From assembly GCF_051062515.1 (NCBI RefSeq), contig NZ_JAMXEK010000001.1: a stretch of 64,000 nt of DNA. The stretch is one strand, 5' to 3'. The stretch comes from Aliarcobacter sp017996075. GTDB lineage: Bacteria > Campylobacterota > Campylobacteria > Campylobacterales > Arcobacteraceae. The notes under the pieces are model-generated. The model saw only the letters and a program-made list of their open reading frames with translations, did no database searches and was not told where the DNA came from. Made by a program: the position numbers and the translations under genes. This document shows, in pieces, positions 32,580 to 40,569 of the stretch (its first letter is position 1; every line of letters starts with the position of its first letter).

Positions 32580-33494
32580 ATAGAAGCATTACTATCGGTT
32601 CTTCCAATATATTTTTTTATCTTTTTGGGTTTTATTGCTAAAAAAAAGCTAAAAACTCAAATAGATGAAAAATCATTAGTTTTAATATCTCTATACTTTC
32701 TTCAACCAATTATGATTTTTTGGGGATTAACAAAAGAACCTATAAATTATGAGTTTATACTATCTCCAATATTTTTTATTTTTTGTATGGCTTCAACTCT
32801 ACTTTTAATGCTTCTTTACTCAAAATTTATTTTCTCTTCAAAAACAGATGAAAATATTTTTTTAGCAACAGCTTTGATTGGAAATACTGGAAATCTAGGA
32901 ATTCCACTTGGTATTGCACTTTTTGGAGAGCAAAGTGTTCCATATACAAGTATTATAAATATAGCAAACATTTTTTTTATGTACACAATATCAATCTACT
33001 TTTTTGCAAGAGAGCAGTTTAATTTCAAACAATCTTTAAAATCTATATTTAAAATTCCAGTAATTTGGTTTGCACTTCTAGCTTTAGCTGTAAATTATTA
33101 TGAAATTCCTATTCCAAAAGAGTTTGATTTTGCTTTAGAAATGGGTGCATATACATCATTAACACTACAATTAATAATTTTTGGAACATATCTTTATAGT
33201 GTAAAGATAAAAACTATCCCTTGGAAATTATCTTTACAAATAAGTTTTGTTAAACATATTCTTTTACCTATTATTGGTATTTTAATCATTATTAGTTTTA
33301 CAAATTTAAATTCTATGGTGGCTTCAATTCTTATAATGGAACTTATGATGCCACTTGCTGTAAATAATGTAAATTTTTCTGTAATATATAATACAAAACC
33401 AACAGATGTAGCTGCAACTATTTTAGTTTCTAGTGCCATTTTTGTAGCAATTCTTCATTTTTATATTGAAATAATTGATTATTTTATAGGATAA
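32580..33494 (+). CDS. AEC-family permease, apparently starting at ATA
   Basis: An auxin-efflux-carrier-family membrane protein with about ten helices, including PLGIALFGEQSVPYTSIINIANIFFMYTISIYFF and the repeated second half; substrates are typically small organic anions or amino acids. The first canonical codon in frame is TTG at 32625, but that would remove half of the first membrane helix. The frame upstream reads (ATA)EALLSVLPIYFFIFLGFIAKK, as expected for the family, and an AAAGGA ribosome site lies six bases before the ATA at 32580. An in-frame stop at 32574 excludes anything further upstream. The start is therefore a rare AUA codon, a mutated ATG, or a base error. Confidence 0.78.
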   Translation: MEALLSVLPIYFFIFLGFIAKKKLKTQIDEKSLVLISLYFLQPIMIFWGLTKEPINYEFILSPIFFIFCMASTLLLMLLYSKFIFSSKTDENIFLATALIGNTGNLGIPLGIALFGEQSVPYTSIINIANIFFMYTISIYFFAREQFNFKQSLKSIFKIPVIWFALLALAVNYYEIPIPKEFDFALEMGAYTSLTLQLIIFGTYLYSVKIKTIPWKLSLQISFVKHILLPIIGILIIISFTNLNSMVASILIMELMMPLAVNNVNFSVIYNTKPTDVAATILVSSAIFVAILHFYIEIIDYFIG

Positions 33495-33498
33495 ATAT

Positions 33499-35091
33499 AT
33501 GAAAAGATATGATTTCGAAGATTTAACTATCTATTTTGAAGGTGAAATATATAAATTTGAAGAGTATCTAATTAATAATATTGGGGAAATTTTAAAAGAT
33601 TTATATATAAAATACTCATTTGATTTTGTATCAAAACTTGATGGAGTTTTTGCTTTTTGTATCTATGATAAAATAAAAAATCTCTATTTTTGTTCAAGAG
33701 ATAGATTTGGAAATATTCCATTTTATTACTACATACAAAATGAAAAATTTATATTTTCAACTTCTATAAAAGATATTCTAAAAGAGCTTCCAAATTTGCC
33801 AAAATTAAATAAAATTGCTCTTAGTAAGTATATTCAACATTTCTCTACATTTGGTGAAGATACATTTTATTGTGATATTTATAAACTTGAAGATAGTTCA
33901 TATCTGATTTTTGAACCAAAAAAAGATTTAATCAAAAAGAAATATTATAAAATTAATACATATAAAGCCGTAAACGATGAAAATATAGCTTTAAATGACT
34001 TAGAAGAGCTTTTATACTCCGCAATTGAAAAAAGGCTTATATCGTCTCCTAGCACACTTTTAAGCGGAGGAATTGATAGCTCTCTTATATCTTCAATTTA
34101 TACCAAAATATCTGGTAGAAAAATAGATACTTTTAGTATTGGTTATAATGAATACAAAAACTATTGTGAACTTCCATATGCCAAAATTACTTCAAATCAT
34201 ATAAACTCAAATCATCATGAAATAATAATTGATAAAAAGAACTATATAGATAGTTTTTATAATACTTTAGAGTTTTTTGATGAACCTCATGGAGATAGTG
34301 CTGCTGTTCCACTAAATTTTTTATTAAAAAATGTTAAAGATTTTGGTGTAAATTCACTTCTATCTGGAGAAGGTGCAGATGAACTTTTCTTTGGTTATGA
34401 TAACTATGCAAAATTTCTAAAGTATCATAATTTTGAAAAATCTTTATCAAAAGAACAAAACGAATTTTTAAATGAAATTATATCAGCTTTGCAAAATAAT
34501 ACAAAAGAGAGTGAATATTTAAGAAGAGTTGTAAAAAAACAAAATATATATAACTCTTTTGGAGAAATTTTTAATGATATACAAAAAAGAAAGCTATTTG
34601 TAAAAGTTCCAACATTTAAAAGTGAAACACCAAAACAAGACTTTGTTGATAATATGAGTTATATTGATTTAAAACTTTGGGTTTCAAATCCTGTTTTAAC
34701 AAAAGTATACAAAGTTTCAAAAGAGAACTCTTTACAAATTCATACTCCCTTTTTAGATAATGATATACTTAAATATGTTTTTAGCATTGAAAGTTCAATA
34801 AAAATGGGCAATACAAACAAATACTTGCTTAAAAAGATTGCATCAAAATATATCCCTAAACAAATCATAAATAGAACAAAAAAAGGCTTTAACTCACCTT
34901 TTAATGAGTGGCTTCAAGATGAATTTGGAAGCTCTATTTTAGATACTATTTTAGAAGTAAATAGACAAACAGCTTTTTTTAATGAAAACTATATAAGACA
35001 GATTTATACACTCGCTAGTTCAAATAAATTTAAACAGCATTTGTACTCTCTTTTTGTTTTCTCTTTATGGTACAAAAAAGTATATCTTTGA
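33499..35091 (+). CDS. Asparagine-synthetase-like protein lacking the glutaminase cysteine
   Basis: A 530-residue protein. The C-terminal synthetase domain has the PP-loop LLSGGIDSSLIS, LSGEGADELFFGYDNY and the K-K-G-F segment RTKKGFNSPFNEWL, so ATP-dependent acyl activation is likely intact. The N-terminal class II amidotransferase domain is cut short: the protein begins at the equivalent of the NGEIYN strand (LTIYFEGEIYKFEEYL), so the nucleophile Cys after Met1 and the RGPD region are absent. The frame cannot extend upstream because the AEC stop lies four bases before. It could use free ammonia or another amine, or modify a sugar or peptide. Confidence 0.85.
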   Translation: MKRYDFEDLTIYFEGEIYKFEEYLINNIGEILKDLYIKYSFDFVSKLDGVFAFCIYDKIKNLYFCSRDRFGNIPFYYYIQNEKFIFSTSIKDILKELPNLPKLNKIALSKYIQHFSTFGEDTFYCDIYKLEDSSYLIFEPKKDLIKKKYYKINTYKAVNDENIALNDLEELLYSAIEKRLISSPSTLLSGGIDSSLISSIYTKISGRKIDTFSIGYNEYKNYCELPYAKITSNHINSNHHEIIIDKKNYIDSFYNTLEFFDEPHGDSAAVPLNFLLKNVKDFGVNSLLSGEGADELFFGYDNYAKFLKYHNFEKSLSKEQNEFLNEIISALQNNTKESEYLRRVVKKQNIYNSFGEIFNDIQKRKLFVKVPTFKSETPKQDFVDNMSYIDLKLWVSNPVLTKVYKVSKENSLQIHTPFLDNDILKYVFSIESSIKMGNTNKYLLKKIASKYIPKQIINRTKKGFNSPFNEWLQDEFGSSILDTILEVNRQTAFFNENYIRQIYTLASSNKFKQHLYSLFVFSLWYKKVYL

Positions 35092-35103
35092 TTTTATTTG
35101 AAA

Positions 35104-35119
35104 TGTTTCCCGTGAAACA
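35104..35119. promoter_or_regulatory. parS-like ParB-binding site (one mismatch)
   Basis: TGTTTCCCGTGAAACA differs at one base from the bacterial parS consensus TGTTTCACGTGAAACA. It lies in the short gap between convergent genes. Confidence 0.65.
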
Positions 35120-35122
35120 TTC

Positions 35123-35527
35123 TTATTTTTCCCAAAACTCTTTTAATGCTTGTGGTGCTTTTTGTTCATCATCTTCTTTAATACTAAAATCTGAACTAAA
35201 ACTTATCTGCTCAATCTCTTTCATAGCAGCTTCATAATCTTCTTGACTAATTTTTGAATCACTTTTTATCGTTTGTCCTTCAATTACTGTTTCATTTATA
35301 GTTTTTGTGTTTATATTTGTACTATTCCCAGCTTTTAAACTCAAATAATCTTTCATCAGTTTCTCATACTCTGAAAAGTCTAGCATCATTATAGATGGCT
35401 TACCATCACGAAGAATTATTGCTTTTTCTATCTCTTTTTTTTGTAATTTATCAAAAATAGATTTGTTTTTTCTTACTAAATCTGTTGCTGAAAACATCTC
35501 ATCTGATGTGTATTGTAATAAAGACAT
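35123..35527 (-). CDS. Phd/YefM-like antitoxin-domain protein, no toxin beside it
   Basis: A 134-residue protein. The N-terminal part (YTSDEMFSATDLVRKNKSIFDKLQKKEIEKAIILRDGKPSIMMLDFSEYEKLM) follows the Phd/YefM antitoxin fold: a short strand, helices, then the strand IILRDGKPSIMMLD. The rest is a polar linker and an acidic C-terminal helix ending ALKEFWEK. No toxin gene adjoins it; downstream are the parS-like site and the convergent asparagine-synthetase-like gene, upstream the PhoH gene. It may be a chromosomal DNA-binding regulator in its own right. A good AGGATTACATT precedes the start. Confidence 0.6.
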   Translation of the reverse strand: MSLLQYTSDEMFSATDLVRKNKSIFDKLQKKEIEKAIILRDGKPSIMMLDFSEYEKLMKDYLSLKAGNSTNINTKTINETVIEGQTIKSDSKISQEDYEAAMKEIEQISFSSDFSIKEDDEQKAPQALKEFWEK

Positions 35528-35594
35528 AATGTAATCCTATACATAAAATATCTTGTATTATAACACATTTTATAAATTATTTATAAATAAAAAT

Positions 35595-36998
35595 TTATTT
35601 GCTAAAAATATTTTCAGCCCACTCTGTAATAGGACCTCTTAGAACTTTTTCAAGCTTAATTGCAAAAATATTTACAAGATTATTATCATTTTGAGTAGAT
35701 TTTAAAAGAGTTGTTAGAGCATTTGTATATTTGTTTACATAAAAATTATCAATTTGTTTATTTGAACCAAGAATTACAACTTTACAACTACTATCAACTC
35801 TAGAAAGTACCATCTGCATTGTTTTATTTGACATATTTTGTGCTTCATCAATTATAATAAACGAGTTTGAAAGTGTTCTACCTCTCATCTCCCCAACCCA
35901 CATGGTTTCAATACCATAATTTGAAATCATCTGCTCAACTCTTGAGCTTACTTCACTATCTTCAAGTGGAGTATATGAAATATCATCCCTTTTACTCCTT
36001 CTTCTTTTGTGCTCAGTTCGTATAATATACTCTAAACTATCCATAAGTGGATGATTATATATTCTAAATTTCTCCTCTAGTCCTGGTAAATATCCAACAT
36101 CTTCACCTTTATCCAAAGACTCAATAGAGTTTCTTATATATATAATTTTTTGGAAATGTTTCTGCTTAACAAGTTTTAAAGCACCGCTTAAAGCTAAAAG
36201 TGTTTTTCCACTTCCAGCTTTAGCTTCAACTATTAAAACATTATAAAAATGATTTATTATAGCATTTGAGAAAAATAGTTGTTCTTTATTTAAAGGTATA
36301 ATTATTTGATTTCTTACCTCTTCTTCATCAAGGATTTTTATTCTATTGTTTTGAATTGAAGCTAAAATAATTTGATCTGAGTGCTTAACTTTTAAGCAAT
36401 ATGAAAAATCAGAAACTTTATGTTCTTTATCAAATTTGATTATATCTTGATTCTCTAAATCTTCTAAATCTTCGAAGTTTATATCAATATTCTTTATAAA
36501 ATCGAAATCAAATTTATCACTATCTTTACCATGAAGTGCTACACTTTTTATATCAAGAGATATAGCTCTTGTTCTTGCCATAATATCCATAGATACAAAT
36601 TTTATATCTTTGTTATAGTATATTTGTGCAAACTTTGCAACCTCAAGTATTTTTCTATCATTCAAAATATTTAAAGATATATTTTTACTATTTATAGTAT
36701 ATTCATCTTTAGAGATAATATCCAATATTGTTTCATCTTGATTTATAAGTTTTAATCTAATTATCTTAAAATCTTCATATTTATTTGAACTTAAAATTTC
36801 AGAGTTCTCAAGAATTCTTGCAAATTCCCTTGCTTGAAAATTTATCTCATCATATCCACTTTTTTTGCTATCTATTTCATCTAAAACTGTTTCGCTTAAG
36901 ATTATTAAGTTTTTTGTACTATCACTTAATTTAAAGATATTTCTAGCATCTTCAAGTAGTATATTTGTATCTAATAGGTAATATTTTTCAAAATTCAT
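35595..36998 (-). CDS. PIN-PhoH family ATPase
   Basis: A 467-residue fusion of an N-terminal PIN nuclease domain (YLLDTNILLEDARNIF with the first acidic residue, LSETVLDEIDSKK, and later acidic residues around residues 130-145) with a C-terminal PhoH ATPase (VEAKAGSGKTLLALSGALKLV for Walker A and FIIIDEAQNMSNKTMQ for Walker B). Such PhoH2/YlaK-type proteins unwind and cut RNA in the systems studied. It is followed two bases before hemJ on the same strand, so cotranscription is likely. Confidence 0.9.
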   Translation of the reverse strand: MNFEKYYLLDTNILLEDARNIFKLSDSTKNLIILSETVLDEIDSKKSGYDEINFQAREFARILENSEILSSNKYEDFKIIRLKLINQDETILDIISKDEYTINSKNISLNILNDRKILEVAKFAQIYYNKDIKFVSMDIMARTRAISLDIKSVALHGKDSDKFDFDFIKNIDINFEDLEDLENQDIIKFDKEHKVSDFSYCLKVKHSDQIILASIQNNRIKILDEEEVRNQIIIPLNKEQLFFSNAIINHFYNVLIVEAKAGSGKTLLALSGALKLVKQKHFQKIIYIRNSIESLDKGEDVGYLPGLEEKFRIYNHPLMDSLEYIIRTEHKRRRSKRDDISYTPLEDSEVSSRVEQMISNYGIETMWVGEMRGRTLSNSFIIIDEAQNMSNKTMQMVLSRVDSSCKVVILGSNKQIDNFYVNKYTNALTTLLKSTQNDNNLVNIFAIKLEKVLRGPITEWAENIFSK

Positions 36999-36999
36999 C

Positions 37000-37512
37000 T
37001 TAATTTTTCACCTTTTTTGGTTTCATAATCATATATGATATAAATGCAAATAATAAAACTATGATTACTGTAAAAAGAATAGAAAAACTTTTTGTAATAA
37101 CATAAGTAACAATTAAAATAGCAAGCAAGGTTGGTTGTTCATTATACATTCTAAAGAATTTTCCACTCTTTTTACAAGTATCATTTTCTAACTGTTTTCT
37201 ATAATAATTTAAAGAAAATGAGTAAGCTATCAAAAGTGATAACATAAATAGCTTTGCAATCATCCAATTTTGACTTAGAAGTGCTGGATTTAAAACTATC
37301 ATACTAATTCCACTTAAAATAGTTATCCACATAGCTGGATGACCTATATACTTGTATATTTTCATCTCTTGTATTTTCACAACTTCAACAAACTCTTTTT
37401 TGTGACTATTTTCAACATGATATACAAAAAGCCTAGGAAGATAAAATAGCATCGCCATCCAAGATAATACTGCTATTATATGCAGACTCAAAATCCAAGT
37501 ATAATATTCCAT
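37000..37512 (-). CDS. hemJ: HemJ-type protoporphyrinogen oxidase
   Basis: A 170-residue protein with four membrane helices. The family marks are LHIIAVLSWMAMLFYLPRLFVYHVEN with the conserved His, and FFRMYNEQPTLLAILIV. HemJ oxidises protoporphyrinogen IX to protoporphyrin IX in heme synthesis in bacteria without HemG or HemY. The length is right for the family. It is directly upstream of the PhoH gene. Confidence 0.85.
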   Translation of the reverse strand: MEYYTWILSLHIIAVLSWMAMLFYLPRLFVYHVENSHKKEFVEVVKIQEMKIYKYIGHPAMWITILSGISMIVLNPALLSQNWMIAKLFMLSLLIAYSFSLNYYRKQLENDTCKKSGKFFRMYNEQPTLLAILIVTYVITKSFSILFTVIIVLLFAFISYMIMKPKKVKN

Positions 37513-37585
37513 TTAATTTCTCCTAATATATTAAACTCTATTCTATCAAAATTAACAAATATTAAAATGAAAATATATCTATATT

Positions 37586-38779
37586 TTAATTTTCATTCTT
37601 AATTTTTTTAATCCACTCACTTAAAGTCTTTTCAAATCCAATATCAAGTGAATTATAAAGTTTTAAATCCTCTTTTAAATACTCTTGTTCTACATACCCA
37701 CCAAAATCATGGGGATAAAGGTAACCAATATGCTGACTATCGAGGTGTTTTGGGATATCAATAATTTTTCCATTTTTTATCTGTTCAAGAGCTTTATTTA
37801 TAGCTTTATATGCACTATTTGATTTTGGACTTGAAGCTAAATAAATAGCACACTGAGCTAATATAATTCTTGATTCTGGGTAGCCTATTTTATTACAAGC
37901 TTGCATTGTACTACTTGCTAGATTTAAAGCATTTGGATTTGCATTTCCTATATCCTCACTTGCAAATATTACAAATCTTCTCGTAATAAAATCAACACTC
38001 TCTCCACCATCTATCAATCTTGCCATATAGTACAATGCAGCATCAACATTTGAACCTCTTAAAGATTTAATCATTGCACTTGCTAAATCATAGTGAGAAC
38101 TACTAGAACTAACCCCATCACCTATGACATTTGCTCTTAACTCTTTTAGAGTATTCAAGCTAATCTCTTGATTTGCTTTATATGAAAAATTTAATAAAGT
38201 AAGCATCGCTCTAGCATCTCCAGAACTTGAGTAAATCAAGTACTCTTTAGCTTCATTTGATAAAGTTATATCAATATCTTTTAAAACTATATTTAATATT
38301 CTCTCCATTTCATTATACGTAAAAGGTAAAAATTCATATAAAAATGATCTTGATCTTATTGCATTTGTAAGAGTGAAAAATGGATTTTCTGTACTAGCTC
38401 CAATTATTGTAGCATCATAATTTTCCATAATTGGAAGTAAAACTTCTTGTTGATTTTTTGAAAGTCTATGAATTTCATCTATAAATATTAAAGGTTTAAT
38501 AAAGCTATTTTTGTATCTATCAAATACCTTTCTTAAATCTTCAATTTTAAATGTTGTTGCATTAAAATAGTGATAATCGCTACTTATTTCACGAGCTATA
38601 ATTTTTGCTAAAGTAGTTTTTCCAGTTCCAGGTTTTCCATAAAAAAATAGATGAGGAATATCTTTTTGTTTTATTAATTTATAAAGAGTTTTGTCTTTAC
38701 TTATAATATGAGATTGACCAACAAAACTATCAAGTGTTGTTGGTCTATATTTGTTAGCTAAGTCTATCATCTTCTTCAT
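37586..38779 (-). CDS. rarA: Replication-associated recombination protein A (AAA+)
   Basis: A 397-residue clamp-loader-like ATPase. N-terminal LANKYRPTTLDSFVGQSHII, Walker A GKPGTGKTTLAK, Walker B LIFIDEIHRL, sensor 1 GASTENPFFTLTNAIRSR and the C-terminal MgsA tetramer domain (GGYVEQEYLKEDLK) are complete. RarA acts at stalled forks. Its ATG overlaps the upstream pseudouridine synthase gene by 26 bases; a second in-frame ATG at 38770 would reduce the overlap. Confidence 0.95.
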   Translation of the reverse strand: MKKMIDLANKYRPTTLDSFVGQSHIISKDKTLYKLIKQKDIPHLFFYGKPGTGKTTLAKIIAREISSDYHYFNATTFKIEDLRKVFDRYKNSFIKPLIFIDEIHRLSKNQQEVLLPIMENYDATIIGASTENPFFTLTNAIRSRSFLYEFLPFTYNEMERILNIVLKDIDITLSNEAKEYLIYSSSGDARAMLTLLNFSYKANQEISLNTLKELRANVIGDGVSSSSSHYDLASAMIKSLRGSNVDAALYYMARLIDGGESVDFITRRFVIFASEDIGNANPNALNLASSTMQACNKIGYPESRIILAQCAIYLASSPKSNSAYKAINKALEQIKNGKIIDIPKHLDSQHIGYLYPHDFGGYVEQEYLKEDLKLYNSLDIGFEKTLSEWIKKIKNEN

Positions 38780-39602
38780 TTAAAAAGATTCGTAAATTTT
38801 TATACTCTTCTTTTGTAAGAAATCTTGTTTTTCCAGTTGGTAGATTATTTAAACTAACCCCACCATATTCAACTCTTTTTAAATCCATAACATCCAGTCC
38901 AAAATATCCGAAGAATCTTCTTAATTCTCTATTTTTACCTTCGCTAATTACTACTTTTATCTTAGAAATTTTTTCTCCATTTGTTTGAATATCATATGCT
39001 AAAAATGGAGCGAAATTCATTGATTTTATCTTTGTCTTTTTATATGCACCTTTTGTCGCATCATCTATCTCTAAGCCTCTTTGCATTGCCATCTCAATTT
39101 TTGGAGATATTGGACCACTTACTTTTACCTTATAAACTCTTTCAAGATTTGAATGCATTAAAGCATTTACTACATTTACACTATCGCTTAAAAGCAAAAC
39201 TCCTTCACTAGCATAGTCAAGTCGCCCTACACTATTAAAGTGCTTATATTTGCTCTCTAAGCCATCATAAATAGTTTTTCTACCTTGTGGGTCACTTTTT
39301 GTTACTAACTCACCTTTTGGCTTATTGTAAACTATTACTGTGTACATTCTCTCTTTGTCTTCTTTGATAATTTTTTTACCAATTTCAACCTTATCACTTA
39401 CTTTAACTTTAGTAGCTAAATCTGTAATAACTCTATTATTAACTTTTACTTTTCCTTCAGCTATTAAAGCATCTGCTTCTCTTCTTGAGTAATTACTGTT
39501 GTGAGATATAAATTTATTTAATCTTAACTCTTCAACTCCTCTTGTTCTTACTTCTTGCTTTTTTATATCTTTATTTTGTTCTTTTCTTGTTTCATTTTTC
39601 AT
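38754..39602 (-). CDS. S4-domain rRNA pseudouridine synthase (RsuA/RluB family)
   Basis: A 282-residue protein. A polar N-terminal tail is followed by an S4 RNA-binding domain (RLNKFISHNSNYSRREADALIAEGKVKVNNRVI) and the RsuA/RluB catalytic domain with GRLDYASEGVLLLS (catalytic Asp) and GKNRELRRFFGYFGLDVMDLKRV. The target is probably 23S U2605 or a nearby site (RluB), but RluE/F-type sites are possible. It overlaps kdsD by four bases (ATGA), so translation is coupled. Confidence 0.88.
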   Translation of the reverse strand: MKNETRKEQNKDIKKQEVRTRGVEELRLNKFISHNSNYSRREADALIAEGKVKVNNRVITDLATKVKVSDKVEIGKKIIKEDKERMYTVIVYNKPKGELVTKSDPQGRKTIYDGLESKYKHFNSVGRLDYASEGVLLLSDSVNVVNALMHSNLERVYKVKVSGPISPKIEMAMQRGLEIDDATKGAYKKTKIKSMNFAPFLAYDIQTNGEKISKIKVVISEGKNRELRRFFGYFGLDVMDLKRVEYGGVSLNNLPTGKTRFLTKEEYKNLRIFLNEEDDRLS

Positions 39603-40561
39603 TTTATACCTGCCTCTATTAGGTCGTGAATATGTAATAAACCTTTAAGCTCTCTATTTTTATTAGTAATTATAAGAAGTTGTATTTTATAAGTCTCAAT
39701 AATCTGTAAAGCATCACTTGCTAAAAGGTTCTCATCATCAAATGTCCTTGGATTTAAAGTTGCAATAGTTTCAACACTACAATCTATAGAAAAACCATCT
39801 TTCATTAGTGCTCTTCTTAAATCTCCATCACTTAAAACACCTATAACTTTTTTATTTTCATCTTCAATAATTACTGAACCTAGTCGTCCTTGGCTCATTA
39901 CAATTATTGCATCTTTTAATTTTGTTTCACGTGAAACAATAGGAAGATTCTCTTTTCTTAAAAGATCATCTAACTTGACAAATAGCTTTTTCCCTAAACT
40001 TCCACCAGGATGGAAAGATGCAAAATCTTCTTTTTTAAAATCTCTTTTTTTCATCAAACAAACAGCAAGTGCATCACCCATAGCCATTGTTAATGTTGTA
40101 GATGATGTTGGAGCAGTATCAAGAGGACAAGCCTCTTTTTGTACATTAATATTTATAAAATAGTCTGAATATTTTGCTAAAGTTGAGTTTTCGTCTTTTG
40201 CCATTGCAATCAAAGGAATATTAAATCTTTTTATATGTGGAAGAATTTGGATAAGCTCTTCGCTCTCTCCACTATATGAAATAGCCAAAACTATATCCTC
40301 TTTTCCAATCATTCCTAAATCACCATGCATAGCTTCTGTTGGATGAAGAAAAAATGAACTAGTTCCAGTACTTGCAAGTGTGGCTGCAATTTTTGCACCT
40401 ACAAGTCCAGATTTTCCAACTCCTGTAACAATAAGTTTACCTTTTGATTTTATAATAAGATTTACAATATTTTCAATATCAAAAGAGATAGAGCTTGAAG
40501 CAATTTCAAGCTCTTTTGCTTCAGTAAGTAAAACTTCTTTTACTATCTCTTTATAGTTCAT
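39599..40561 (-). CDS. kdsD: Arabinose-5-phosphate isomerase (KpsF/GutQ family)
   Basis: A 320-residue enzyme converting ribulose 5-phosphate to arabinose 5-phosphate, the first step toward Kdo in lipopolysaccharide. The SIS domain shows VTGVGKSGLVGAKIAATLASTGTSSFFLHPTEAMHGDLGMI and ISYSGESEELIQILP; DTAPTSSTTLTMAMGDALAVCLM and FHPGGSLGKKL follow; then two CBS domains. Four residues of the linker (VSRE) are encoded by a perfect parS sequence. The order rsmA-rnj-kdsD matches Helicobacter. Confidence 0.93.
   Translation of the reverse strand: MNYKEIVKEVLLTEAKELEIASSSISFDIENIVNLIIKSKGKLIVTGVGKSGLVGAKIAATLASTGTSSFFLHPTEAMHGDLGMIGKEDIVLAISYSGESEELIQILPHIKRFNIPLIAMAKDENSTLAKYSDYFININVQKEACPLDTAPTSSTTLTMAMGDALAVCLMKKRDFKKEDFASFHPGGSLGKKLFVKLDDLLRKENLPIVSRETKLKDAIIVMSQGRLGSVIIEDENKKVIGVLSDGDLRRALMKDGFSIDCSVETIATLNPRTFDDENLLASDALQIIETYKIQLLIITNKNRELKGLLHIHDLIEAGIK
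39923..39938. promoter_or_regulatory. parS site (perfect consensus) inside kdsD
   Basis: TGTTTCACGTGAAACA is the exact palindromic parS consensus recognised by chromosomal ParB. It lies in coding sequence, as parS often does, 4.8 kb from the near-match at 35104. Confidence 0.8.
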
Positions 40562-40569
40562 TTTTTGCC

